Source of the DNA: CAZQGO01 sp964593065
Lineage (GTDB): Bacteria > Oederibacteriota > JAAXVQ01
DNA length: 64,000 nt
Direction of reading: 5' to 3'
Assembly: GCA_964593065.1 (NCBI GenBank)
Contig: CAZQGO010000012.1
Span: 1 to 64,000, forward strand
This document shows, piece by piece, positions 16,854 to 24,230 of this stretch. The notes below the pieces were generated by a model. It was not told the origin of the DNA and ran no database searches. It saw only the letters and a program-made list of their open reading frames with translations. The position numbers and the translations under genes were made by a program. Position 1 is the first letter of the stretch; every line of letters starts with the position of its first letter.

Positions 16854-17804
16854 ATGCCACAGCCTTTCAACCAGCCGCAGATTCTTGTTGTCGGCGCCGG
16901 CGCGGTCGGCGGCTTCTACGGGGCCAAGCTGGCCCAGGCCGGAGCCCGCGTATCGCTGGTCAGCCGCTCGGACTACGAGCCCGTGAAGGCCGGCGGCCTG
17001 CGGATCCGAAGCATCGCCGGTGATTTTACCTTCCGTCCCGAGCGGGTCCTGCGCCGGGTGGAGGAATGCCCCGCTCCGCCGGATTTTATTCTGGTGGCCG
17101 TGAAAGCCCTGCCTGAAATCGATGTCCCCGGCTTGATTCGGAAGGCCGTCGGCGCCGAGACCGCGGTTTTCCTGCTGCAAAACGGGATCGAAGTCGAGCC
17201 GCCCTTGGCCCGCGCCTTCCCGGACAACGAGCTGATCAGCGGGCTGGCTTTTGTGTGCTTAAGCCGTCCCGCACCGGCCGTGGTGCTTCATCAATGCTTC
17301 GGCCGCGTTTGTCTTGGGCGCTACCCGATAGGAACTTCGCCCGGCGCGCAGGTTTTGCACGATCTGTTCGTCGCGGCGGGCGTCCCCTGTGACGTTTCCG
17401 AGGACATCGTGACCGACCGCTGGAGGAAGCTGCTCTGGAACGCGGCCTTCAACCCCATTTCCGTACTGACCGGCGGCGCGGATACCGCGAAAATCATGGC
17501 TCAGGAAGACATCCGCTACCTGGTGCGCAAGGTCATGGAGGAGGTGCGCCTCATTGCCGAAGCCGAGGGTCACGTCATCCCAGCCGAAGCCATCGAGCAG
17601 AACATAGAAGACACGGTGAAGATGGCGCCGTTTCAAACGAGCATGCTGCAGGATTTCGAAGCCGGCCGGCCCATGGAAATCGAAGCGATCCTGGGCGCGC
17701 CCCTGCAGGTGGCGAAACGCCGCGGCCTATCCGTGCCGTATCTGGAAACGCTTTATCCCTTGATGAAAATGGTCGCTCTCCGGGAGAGCCGCTCGCCCGT
17801 CTGA
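16854..17804 (+). CDS. panE: 2-dehydropantoate 2-reductase
   Basis: Cytoplasmic NADPH-dependent reductase that makes pantoate for pantothenate and coenzyme A. The 316-aa protein has the N-terminal Rossmann motif VVGAGAVGGFYGAKLAQAG, the LLQNGIE block, and the C-terminal helical domain with WRKLLWNAAFNPISVLTGG, whose Lys and Asn are the expected catalytic and substrate contacts. The EAGRPMEIEAILGAPL segment closes the family signature. Length is normal. Ketopantoate reductase-like paralogues acting on other 2-keto acids exist, so the exact substrate is assumed. The next gene, a membrane protein, follows after 35 bp. Confidence 0.88.
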   Translation: MPQPFNQPQILVVGAGAVGGFYGAKLAQAGARVSLVSRSDYEPVKAGGLRIRSIAGDFTFRPERVLRRVEECPAPPDFILVAVKALPEIDVPGLIRKAVGAETAVFLLQNGIEVEPPLARAFPDNELISGLAFVCLSRPAPAVVLHQCFGRVCLGRYPIGTSPGAQVLHDLFVAAGVPCDVSEDIVTDRWRKLLWNAAFNPISVLTGGADTAKIMAQEDIRYLVRKVMEEVRLIAEAEGHVIPAEAIEQNIEDTVKMAPFQTSMLQDFEAGRPMEIEAILGAPLQVAKRRGLSVPYLETLYPLMKMVALRESRSPV

Positions 17805-17839
17805 GAGAACCCCATGCCCTGAGAAGGAGGATGGATCGC

Positions 17840-18337
17840 ATGACACGCAAAGATCGTCTCCGCTGGGTGTTGCTCGCCGGCCTGTGGATTCTCAGCCTGG
17901 GGGGCTGGCTCCTGCACCTTCGCATCCATCCGCTCGCCGAAGACGGCGCGAATTGGATTCCATTTCTCTCCGGCCTGCTCAGCCTGGTCATCGTCCCCTG
18001 GCTGTTTCTGCGGCCGGCCACCGTCGCGTACGGCTATGTGCTCAACGGCATGCTGGTCATCCTGGGCACCATCACCATGGCCAACGACTCGCTGGAAAGC
18101 TTCCGGGGGGCGCTGACGGCCAACGCACTCTTATTCAGGACACTCTTCCCGAACATCCTGATCCTGTGGGGCAAGTTTTTCCTCGGGCAGGCCCTGTTCG
18201 AGCTGGCGTCGCTGAAAAGCCCCGACGAGCCCGTGCGCGGCGGCCGTTTCTGGCGTTATCCGAACTATGGCTGGTGGGCTGCTCACCTGGCGGGTTTCTC
18301 GGCGGTTTTTGCCCTCGGCCGGATCTTGTGGCCTTAG
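17840..18337 (+). CDS. Small four-helix membrane protein, unknown function
   Basis: A 165-aa inner-membrane protein. I start at ATG 17840 because AAGGAGG (17824-17830) abuts the other in-frame ATG at 17831. Four hydrophobic segments are visible (WVLLAGLWILSLGGWLLHL, IPFLSGLLSLVIVPWLFL, VLNGMLVILGTITMA, and a final AAHLAGFSAVFALGRILW). A charged loop with SLKSPDEPVRGGRFWRYPN precedes the last helix. No transporter or enzyme motif is evident. A 29-codon membrane gene follows after 12 bp with its own ribosome site, which suggests that the two form a pair. Confidence 0.7.
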   Translation: MTRKDRLRWVLLAGLWILSLGGWLLHLRIHPLAEDGANWIPFLSGLLSLVIVPWLFLRPATVAYGYVLNGMLVILGTITMANDSLESFRGALTANALLFRTLFPNILILWGKFFLGQALFELASLKSPDEPVRGGRFWRYPNYGWWAAHLAGFSAVFALGRILWP

Positions 18338-18349
18338 AAGGAGAATAGC

Positions 18350-18439
18350 ATGCACCGCTTTTTCTTATGGAAACCCGGTTGGTGGATTTTGCACGCCCTG
18401 GCAGTCCTGTTCCTGCTTTGGCTGGGACACGCGGTTTAG
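18350..18439 (+). CDS. 29-aa membrane microprotein
   Basis: ATG at 18350 is preceded by AGAAGGAG with a 6-nt spacer, and the frame closes at TAG 18437-18439. The product begins MHRFFLWKPGWWILHALAVL and ends FLLWLGHAV: a short basic and aromatic head plus one transmembrane helix. The strong ribosome site, close spacing to the upstream membrane protein and coherent hydrophobic character argue that it is expressed. No known microprotein is recognised. Confidence 0.55.
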   Translation: MHRFFLWKPGWWILHALAVLFLLWLGHAV

Positions 18440-18539
18440 CGCGTGCTGTCCGCCGTCCAAAGAGTCCGGCGGTGAACGGGTCGGGATATCCCCAGGCGGA
18501 ATATCTCCCCGGCGGGGAGCGTTCCGGTGGGGAAGCGGC

Positions 18540-19016
18540 TTAAAATCTGAGTATGGTTTTGGGCAGGTCGTTCAGAATATCCTGATAGATCCGGAAGGAA
18601 ATGCGCTGGGACTTCAGGCTGATCAACTGGTAGGCGTCCGTAAGGCCCTTCTCAATCAGCATTTTGAATCTTTCGGATTTGGCGGCCAGCAATTTGAGGC
18701 CGTTTTGCGCGGCTTCATCGGCGTCCGCCGCAGGCAGGGTACACAGGCCGAACACGATCGTTTCGGCGTAATCCTCGGGTCCGTCGCCGGGGGAAAGAAT
18801 GGAGACCGTGGCCCGGGGATTTTCCCGGAGTTCCTGGATTTTATCGCTGCCGGATAACGTCAGGAAATAAAAAAACTGCAGTTGCGGGTCGCAGGCGAAT
18901 ACCATGAACCGGGAATCGATCTCCGCTCCCTGGCGGGTGGAGAAGGACGCGAACAAGGCCCGGTCCAAAAACGGGTAAATGCGGTCAGCCGAATATTGCC
19001 GGGTATCCTCCAGCAT
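18540..19016 (-). CDS. Pyridoxamine 5'-phosphate oxidase-like FMN-binding protein
   Basis: A 158-aa protein with the split-barrel pattern of the PNPOx-like superfamily. Residues 15-75 give the strands (YPFLDRALFASFSTRQG, SRFMVFACDPQLQFFYFLT) followed by SDKIQELRENPRATVSI, the typical segment for flavin contact. The rest is helical and ends with a strand (SQRISFRIYQDILNDLP). Members bind FMN, F420 or heme and include general stress proteins. The ATG at 19016 has a GGGAGG site. No operon partner is obvious; an FKBP gene lies upstream on the same strand, 88 bp away. The cofactor is not predictable. Confidence 0.75.
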   Translation of the reverse strand: MLEDTRQYSADRIYPFLDRALFASFSTRQGAEIDSRFMVFACDPQLQFFYFLTLSGSDKIQELRENPRATVSILSPGDGPEDYAETIVFGLCTLPAADADEAAQNGLKLLAAKSERFKMLIEKGLTDAYQLISLKSQRISFRIYQDILNDLPKTILRF

Positions 19017-19104
19017 GTTTTATTCCTCCCGGGCGCGCTTTCCGGCCTGTTTCCCAGGTTCGCCGCATGCGGCGAAAGGGACGCTTTCTTATTTCCAGAG
19101 GCGT

Positions 19105-19542
19105 TCAGGCGGCGAGCATGATTTCCACCAACTGGATTTCGAAAACCAAATCCTTGCCGGCCAGGGGATGATTGCCGTCGAGCTTGACCTTGTTCTCGGA
19201 AACATCGCTGACCCACACCGAGGTGGTCTTGCCGTCCTTGCCGGTAATGCCCAATTGCAGCCCGACGGAGAGTTCCAGATCTTGGGGGATATGCTGCCGG
19301 TCCACCTCGACCACCAGTTGTTCGAAGCGCGGTCCGTAGGCCTGAGCGGCCGGGATGGACTGCGTTTTGGATTCGCCGGCGGCCATGCCCACCACGGCCT
19401 CCTCGAATCCGCCGATTAACGACCCCTCGCCGATGGTAAATTCCAGGGGTTCTCGGTCCCGGGAGGAATCGAAGATGCTGCCGTCCGTCAACTTGCCGGT
19501 GTAGTGAACCTTGACTTTGTCTCCTCGTTTTGCTGGTGCCAT
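19105..19542 (-). CDS. FKBP-type peptidyl-prolyl isomerase (SlyD-like)
   Basis: A 145-aa cytoplasmic isomerase that speeds prolyl bond rotation and assists folding. The FKBP half is clear (GDKVKVHYTGKLTDGSIFDS and LIGGFEEAVVGMAAGE), and the IF chaperone insert lies at about 70-120. The protein ends with GNHPLAGKDLVFEIQLVEI, as in SlyD/FkpB. The His/Cys-rich metal-binding tail of E. coli SlyD is missing. Two adjacent ATG codons are available; I use the second, which has 5 nt between GGAGG and the start, rather than 2. Confidence 0.9.
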   Translation of the reverse strand: MAPAKRGDKVKVHYTGKLTDGSIFDSSRDREPLEFTIGEGSLIGGFEEAVVGMAAGESKTQSIPAAQAYGPRFEQLVVEVDRQHIPQDLELSVGLQLGITGKDGKTTSVWVSDVSENKVKLDGNHPLAGKDLVFEIQLVEIMLAA

Positions 19543-19774
19543 CATGACCTCCGGGACTGTAATCGATTTCGCGAGGACATTTCCGCCCGACGCGTCAAGC
19601 CGGCGGTTGCAAACCGTCTTTCAACCTAGCAAGGTTCCGCGAGGATGTAAAGAAAAAAGGGCGCGGGCGGCTCCGCACGCCGTAGGGGCGGGTGAGCGCT
19701 CCGCCGGCAGGCAGGGGGACCGGAAGACATCACCGGCCTGAGAGGAAAGCATTTTCCCGGCGGGTAAAAAATAA

Positions 19775-19780
19775 TATAAT
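19775..19780 (+). promoter_or_regulatory. -10 element before the metallophosphoesterase gene
   Basis: A perfect TATAAT lies 30 bp before the ATG at 19811 in an A-rich patch. A matching -35 hexamer is poor (TTTTCC about 17 bp upstream). Confidence 0.35.
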
Positions 19781-19810
19781 GAGGGCATCACTTTTCTGGA
19801 AAGGTCACGG

Positions 19811-21133
19811 ATGAGAATACGGAACCGTCACATTCCGCGGGGTTGGGGCGGTGCGGCCGTCGCGGCGGCTCTATGGCTCACGGGGGCCTTGGGCCCCGTG
19901 GCGTCTTCGGCCGCGGTGCCGCCCTGGAAGTTTATCGTCTACGGCGACACGCGCAGCGATGACGCGGCCCACCGTTCGGTGTTGAACGCCATGCACAGCC
20001 ACACCCCGGATTACAAGTTCATCATCAACGTGGGCGACGTGGTGGCGGACGGCAGCGTCCAGGCCCAGTGGGACGTCTGGCAGCAGGCTTGCCTGGACAC
20101 CCTGGGAGGAACCGGCCAATCCCAGGTGCCTCCCGCCTACATGGCCGCGCCCGGCAATCATGACCAGGTTCCGGGGGCCGGGCTGGCGAACTGGAACGCG
20201 TACCTGCCGGGCCAGATGCAGCAATTCGGCCATCAGGGGGTCTTTTTCACCTTCGATTACGCCAACGCGCGTTTCGTGGTTTTAAATTCCGACGACGTGT
20301 CTTCTCCCGCGCAAACGGCCCTGCTGCAGCAGGCCATGGAGAACAATCCCAAAACCTGGCTGTTCGCGATCTGGCACAAGCCCATTTTCGATTTCGGCGC
20401 CAAGGCCTACGAAGGCGGGATCCACACCGCCTGGGGCGCGCCCCTGTACCAGCACGGCTGCGACCTGCTGTTCATGGGCCATGCCCATTACTACGTGCGT
20501 ACGCACAAGCTCGACCTGAACGGGCAGATGAACCCGCCTCTGGATCCCGTGGCCGGCACGGCGCAGATCGTGACGGGCAACGGCGGCGCGCCGCTGTACG
20601 CGGTGGACGAAAACCACGACAACAACGGCTACATGGTCGCGTACTCCTTCGACGTGACGCAGACCGCCTATTACGGCTACACCGAATTGACGGTCGAGGA
20701 TGCGAACCTGACCCTGAAGCACTACCGCGCGGACGGTACGGTCATGGATACGGCCAGCTACACCGCGAATCCCAAGCCGGCAACCGCGACCCCGACGCCG
20801 ACGGCCGTGGCCACGGCGACGGCAACCTCCACCCCCGCCGCCATTCCCGCCGGTACGGAGCCGGGTTCCGCGGGGGCGCTCCTCGAGGTGTATCCGAACC
20901 CCGCCCGGGACCGGGTCTATTTCCGCTTTTCGGGTCAGGCCGGCAGGCTGGCGGACATCCAGATTTTCAATATTTCGGGGGAAAGGATTGCCAGGGTTCA
21001 AGCCGCGGTGAAGCATGACCCGGCGCTCGTAACCTGGGACAGCAGCGGTGCGGCCCGGGGCGTCTATTTATACCGGGCATTCCTGGACGGCAAGAAAATC
21101 GGCAGCGGAAAAGTTTCCCTGGGCGACGATTAA
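19811..21133 (+). CDS. Secreted metallophosphoesterase with Thr/Pro linker and FlgD/T9SS-like tail
   Basis: A 440-aa exported calcineurin-like phosphoesterase. The first 34 residues are a signal peptide (WGGAAVAAALWLTGALGPVA). Metal ligands are visible in order: FIVYGDTR, INVGDVV, AAPGNHDQ, FAIWHKPIFD and GHAHYYVR, giving the usual D-x-H-like, GDxx, GNHD, H and GHxH blocks (the first is GDTR). Residues near 310-345 are a low-complexity Thr/Ala/Pro linker, and the last 80 residues form a FlgD-Ig/T9SS type A sorting-like domain (LEVYPNPARDRVYFRFSG, SGERIARVQ, RGVYLYRAFLDG). This predicts transport across the outer membrane or attachment to the surface. The substrate is unknown. Confidence 0.85.
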   Translation: MRIRNRHIPRGWGGAAVAAALWLTGALGPVASSAAVPPWKFIVYGDTRSDDAAHRSVLNAMHSHTPDYKFIINVGDVVADGSVQAQWDVWQQACLDTLGGTGQSQVPPAYMAAPGNHDQVPGAGLANWNAYLPGQMQQFGHQGVFFTFDYANARFVVLNSDDVSSPAQTALLQQAMENNPKTWLFAIWHKPIFDFGAKAYEGGIHTAWGAPLYQHGCDLLFMGHAHYYVRTHKLDLNGQMNPPLDPVAGTAQIVTGNGGAPLYAVDENHDNNGYMVAYSFDVTQTAYYGYTELTVEDANLTLKHYRADGTVMDTASYTANPKPATATPTPTAVATATATSTPAAIPAGTEPGSAGALLEVYPNPARDRVYFRFSGQAGRLADIQIFNISGERIARVQAAVKHDPALVTWDSSGAARGVYLYRAFLDGKKIGSGKVSLGDD

Positions 21134-21172
21134 CCGGGGCGCCGGCCCTTCGGATTCGTTCCGGCGCCCCGG
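21134..21172. terminator. Hairpin between convergent genes
   Basis: A perfect 12-bp inverted repeat, CCGGGGCGCCGG and CCGGCGCCCCGG, with a 15-nt loop, sits directly after the phosphoesterase stop and before the convergent GYD gene. It has no T-run on either strand. It probably ends or protects transcripts from both sides. Confidence 0.55.
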
Positions 21173-21186
21173 CAGGGAACGGCGGC

Positions 21187-21468
21187 TTATTTTCCTGCCA
21201 TGAGCTGGTCGAAATCCGCCACGGTCAAGGCAGGCTGGCTGGAAAAGGCAATGCCGGTCTTCTCCGCCAAGGTCACTGAAAACTTGATGGCTTCCTCGAG
21301 CCCCGGCAATTCCGCGATCAGCACCAGGTCATGTTTGCCTAAAAGCACGTACATGGCTTTGATTTTCCCGCCAAGCTTGGCGATGGTTTCCTCCGCCAGT
21401 TTCGTGCGTTCCGGAGAGATGCCGCGCAACGAATCGAGTGAATATTTCCCGAACAGGAAAAATGTCAT
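21187..21468 (-). CDS. GYD-domain protein
   Basis: A 93-aa protein with the GYD-family pattern: a first strand (MTFFLFGKYSLDSLRGIS), a helix with RTKLAEETIAKLGGKI, then the second strand pair KAMYVLLGKHDLVLIAELPG, and the C-terminal FSSQPALTVADFDQLMAGK. GYD proteins are small dimeric alpha/beta-barrel (ferredoxin-like) proteins with no settled function. The usual Gly-Tyr-Asp is Gly-Lys-His-Asp here. There is no signal peptide. ATG at 21468 follows a GGGGGGTGTG stretch. It is divergent from msrA. Confidence 0.8.
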   Translation of the reverse strand: MTFFLFGKYSLDSLRGISPERTKLAEETIAKLGGKIKAMYVLLGKHDLVLIAELPGLEEAIKFSVTLAEKTGIAFSSQPALTVADFDQLMAGK

Positions 21469-21695
21469 TCTTCACACCCCCCTTTTCGACAATGAACCAC
21501 CGTGCTTCGGCTCATTGTAACAAAAAGGCCTCCTCTTGATACAGCAAAATGATTTTCCCGCGCTCTTTTGGAAATTCCCGGTTTGAGACCCGGTGGAAGT
21601 CATGGGATCGCATGATTTTGGCCGGAAACCGGCCGCGCATACGGAATTTTCGAACGAAAAAAGATGACGGGGGTCAAAGGTGATGGAGTTTTACG

Positions 21696-22301
21696 ATGCT
21701 TTCAACAAAACAATCCAGATTGGCGTTCTTGTGTTTGGCATCCATTCTTTGCGGGCCGGTCTACCTCTGGACCAATTTATGGGCTGAGGTTCACGATGGT
21801 TCGCAGGGGGAGCGTGTCATGGAAACTGCGACCTTCGCGGCCGGCTGTTTTTGGGGCGTGGAATCGGCTTTTCGCAACCTGAAAGGGGTAGTGGAGACGC
21901 GGGTGGGATATGCCGGCGGCACCTCCGTCAACCCGACCTACCCGCAGGTCTGCAGCGGGACCACGGGCCACGCGGAAAGCGTTGAAATTGTTTTCGATCC
22001 GCGCAGGATTCGTTATCGCGAGTTGTTGCGGGTTTTTTGGAAGATTCACGATCCGACGACTCCGGACCGTCAGGGCCCCGACTTGGGCCGGCAATATCGC
22101 TCGGTGATTTTCTATCATTCCCCGGAGCAAAAAGCCGCCGCCCTGGCTTCCAAACGGGAGTTGCAGCAAAAAGGGATCTATGCCGGCGAGATTGTGACTG
22201 AGATCGTTCCGGCCGGCAAGTTTTACGCTGCGGAAGAATATCATCAGCACTATTACGAAAAACGCGGACTCGCGCCGGCGTGCGGCTTGCCCGGCCGCTA
22301 G
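21696..22301 (+). CDS. msrA: Peptide methionine sulfoxide reductase A, with N-terminal export-like extension
   Basis: Reduces methionine-S-sulfoxide in proteins. The 201-aa frame contains the catalytic FAAGCFWGVESAFRNLKGV, the RVGYAGGT block and the C-terminal GKFYAAEEYHQHYYEKRG motif. The first 30 residues are hydrophobic and look like a signal or anchor (SRLAFLCLASILCGPVYLW), which would place the enzyme in the periplasm. An internal ATG at 21819 with AGGGGGAG 5 nt upstream would give a normal cytoplasmic MsrA of 160 aa. Both starts have ribosome sites (GGAG 7 nt before 21696), so two forms are possible. No MsrB is adjacent. Confidence 0.92.
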   Translation: MLSTKQSRLAFLCLASILCGPVYLWTNLWAEVHDGSQGERVMETATFAAGCFWGVESAFRNLKGVVETRVGYAGGTSVNPTYPQVCSGTTGHAESVEIVFDPRRIRYRELLRVFWKIHDPTTPDRQGPDLGRQYRSVIFYHSPEQKAAALASKRELQQKGIYAGEIVTEIVPAGKFYAAEEYHQHYYEKRGLAPACGLPGR

Positions 22302-22436
22302 GCCGGGACCCGGTGCGGCCGGACCGCGGGCGCGGTCAGCCGGTCCCCCCGGGACATTCCGGCGGATTCCCATGCGGACGTTTGGCTCGGCGGCGCGGTT
22401 TTTCAGGTTCCATCCTTGCAGATGGGGTTGAAGTGG

Positions 22437-22442
22437 TATAAA
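22437..22442 (+). promoter_or_regulatory. Extended -10 promoter before the WHy lipoprotein gene
   Basis: TGGTATAAAAT at 22434-22444 forms an extended -10 about 25 bp before the ATG. No clear -35. Confidence 0.35.
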
Positions 22443-22468
22443 ATGCCCCTAAAAAGCGGGAGGGGACC

Positions 22469-23314
22469 ATGGAAGGATTGTGGCGAAGTGCCGCCGGAGC
22501 GGCGTTGCTGGCCGGAGTCCTGGGCGGGTGTGCGGTTGTGGGTGGCTTGCTGAGTCCGCCGGAAATCGCACTCCAAAGCTTGCAACCGACTTTGATTACT
22601 CCCCAGGTTCTGGAATTTTCCGCTCGGTTGGCCGTTACCAATCCCAATCCCATCACGGTGCCGCTGGCCGGACTGGAAGGGGCAGTGGAAATCAACGGCC
22701 GGCGCCTGCTGTCCACCAACCTTTCCGGCTTGTCTCCCCTCGCCAGTCACGGAGTCCAGCAATTGTCCGTACCCCTCCGTCTCAACTACCCTGAGGTTCT
22801 GGCCGCCGCAGCCGCCCTGCCGGGTGCCCGGGAATTGCAGGTGGGCTTTTCCGGACGGCTGCGGGTGACCGAAACCTGGAGCCTCCCGCCCATTCCCTTC
22901 AGTTTCCAGGTCAAACTCCCGCTGCCAAAAATTCCGGAAATATCATTTTCGGGCTTCAAGCTGCTCGGGCCGGAAAAACGCATCGGGTTGGCGCTGAAGG
23001 TGCGCAATCGCAACCCCTTCCCCCTGACGGTGAATGCGTTGTCCAGCCGCCTGCAGGTGAATGGCCGGCCCTACACCCTGCTGTCCCTGTCGGGCCCCGT
23101 AAACCTTGACAGCGGGGCTTCACAGGAGATCGTCCTCCGTCTCGGGGACTCGTTAAAAAAGACGACGGAACTGGTCAAGGATGTCCTGCTGGGTAAAAAA
23201 ATATCCTATCATCTTTCCGGAAACCTGGACGGTTCGACGCCTTGGGGAAAGATCCAGGCGCCGATCGGCGACCGGGGAGATGCTTCGGAACAGGGGGTCG
23301 AAGAGCGTCCTTGA
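22469..23314 (+). CDS. LEA14/WHy-domain lipoprotein
   Basis: A 281-aa lipoprotein. The lipobox LAGVLGGC places the lipidated Cys at residue 21. Two tandem WHy (LEA type 2) domains follow. The first has LEFSARLAVTNPNPITVPLA and the second IGLALKVRNRNPFPLTVNAL; the N-P-N/N-P-F strand pair recurs at about 160-aa spacing. The C-terminal 30 residues are polar. WHy domains are beta-sandwiches seen in stress-protection and envelope proteins; no enzymatic role is known. The Gly-Gly-Cys-Ala context has no Asp at +2, so export to the outer membrane is likely. The gene is convergent with copy E of the V4R-like family. Confidence 0.82.
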   Translation: MEGLWRSAAGAALLAGVLGGCAVVGGLLSPPEIALQSLQPTLITPQVLEFSARLAVTNPNPITVPLAGLEGAVEINGRRLLSTNLSGLSPLASHGVQQLSVPLRLNYPEVLAAAAALPGARELQVGFSGRLRVTETWSLPPIPFSFQVKLPLPKIPEISFSGFKLLGPEKRIGLALKVRNRNPFPLTVNALSSRLQVNGRPYTLLSLSGPVNLDSGASQEIVLRLGDSLKKTTELVKDVLLGKKISYHLSGNLDGSTPWGKIQAPIGDRGDASEQGVEERP

Positions 23315-23350
23315 AAGGCATGGCCGGGGGGCGCGACCCCGGAAGGGGCG

Positions 23351-23977
23351 TTATTCCCAGTGCATTTCCCAACGCCATGCCCGTGGATTTTGATCCCGGT
23401 GCTCGACCCGGGGGTTTTTGGCCCCCGCAAGCTCCAGCAGGCCGATGATGAATCCCGTGGCATAGTCGCGAGAGATGGGGTGCATGCCCGACAAGTCCTC
23501 CACGACTAACGTCGCGTGGTTGGGCGAGATGTCCTGGACTTTGGCCATCCCCTCATCGTAGAAAAGACGCCAGAGGTTGGGAACTCGTTCCAGAATGAAG
23601 GTAATGGGCGAGAAACCCTGCAGGCGGTCCTGGCTTTCTTCCTGTTTCGCCCGCATTTCCTGGAACAAACGCCGGAAAACATAAGTCATGGTGGGAACAA
23701 CCAGTGTGGATTTGAAGGGGCCGGTGAATTGAATTTTCACCACCGCCCGCCCGAGCTCCTGGATCGCGCCGGGTTGGTCCGGAAATAAAACCTGGGCGGC
23801 CGCGGTGAGGATTTCCGCATCCTGTTCGTTCGTGATCCAGGCGACCGTGTGAATGCGCTCGAAGATTTCACGGGTCTCGGGCGCGAGTCGCTCGCACACC
23901 CGGCGTTCCGCCTTCGCTCCCCGTTCCTTGAGCAACTTGCGGATCGTCACAATGGCGGCCGTTTTAACCTGGAGCAT
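23351..23977 (-). CDS. TIGR02265/DUF2378-like V4R-related protein, copy E with internal insertion
   Basis: A 208-aa member located 7.7 kb from the main group. The start MLQVKTAAIVTIRKLLKERG is nearly the family consensus. Core: QELGRAVVKIQFTGPFKSTL, NLWRLFYDEG, GFIIGLLELAGAKNPRVEHR and NPRAWRWEMHWE. It is 23-28 residues longer than the others because of an extra segment at residues 97-130, where TYVFRRLFQEM is followed by ITFILERVPNLWRLF. These look like two versions of the same helix, so the insertion may be an internal duplication. No cofactor motif is visible. Confidence 0.75.
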   Translation of the reverse strand: MLQVKTAAIVTIRKLLKERGAKAERRVCERLAPETREIFERIHTVAWITNEQDAEILTAAAQVLFPDQPGAIQELGRAVVKIQFTGPFKSTLVVPTMTYVFRRLFQEMRAKQEESQDRLQGFSPITFILERVPNLWRLFYDEGMAKVQDISPNHATLVVEDLSGMHPISRDYATGFIIGLLELAGAKNPRVEHRDQNPRAWRWEMHWE

Positions 23978-24029
23978 GTTCGCCTCCGCGGGAAAGAACC
24001 GCGAAATTCATGATTCCCGCGCCCGTGGT

Positions 24030-24059
24030 ATTATCGCACTCCCGCCGGCATTTTGGCAA
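24030..24059 (-). promoter_or_regulatory. Predicted promoter of copy E
   Basis: On the minus strand TTGCCA (complement of 24054-24059) and GATAAT (complement of 24030-24035) are 18 bp apart, about 52 bp before the copy E start at 23977. Confidence 0.4.
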
Positions 24060-24230
24060 TGCGGCAAATACCCGGCGGGGGTTCGCCGGCGTGCGATGGC
24101 CGAGGCCGGCTGCTTCTGCCGGAGGCGCAGGCCGGGCCTGTGCGCCGCTGGCGCGGTGCCATTTCTTTCGCACCCCGGCCGGCGGCAAGATTTCGGGAAA
24201 AACGCCGGATTGCGAACCGGGCCAGGGAGG

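Noticed and set aside
23329..23342. GC-rich dyad between the WHy lipoprotein gene and copy E
   Set aside because: Arms are only 4-6 bp with an irregular loop; not enough to call a terminator.
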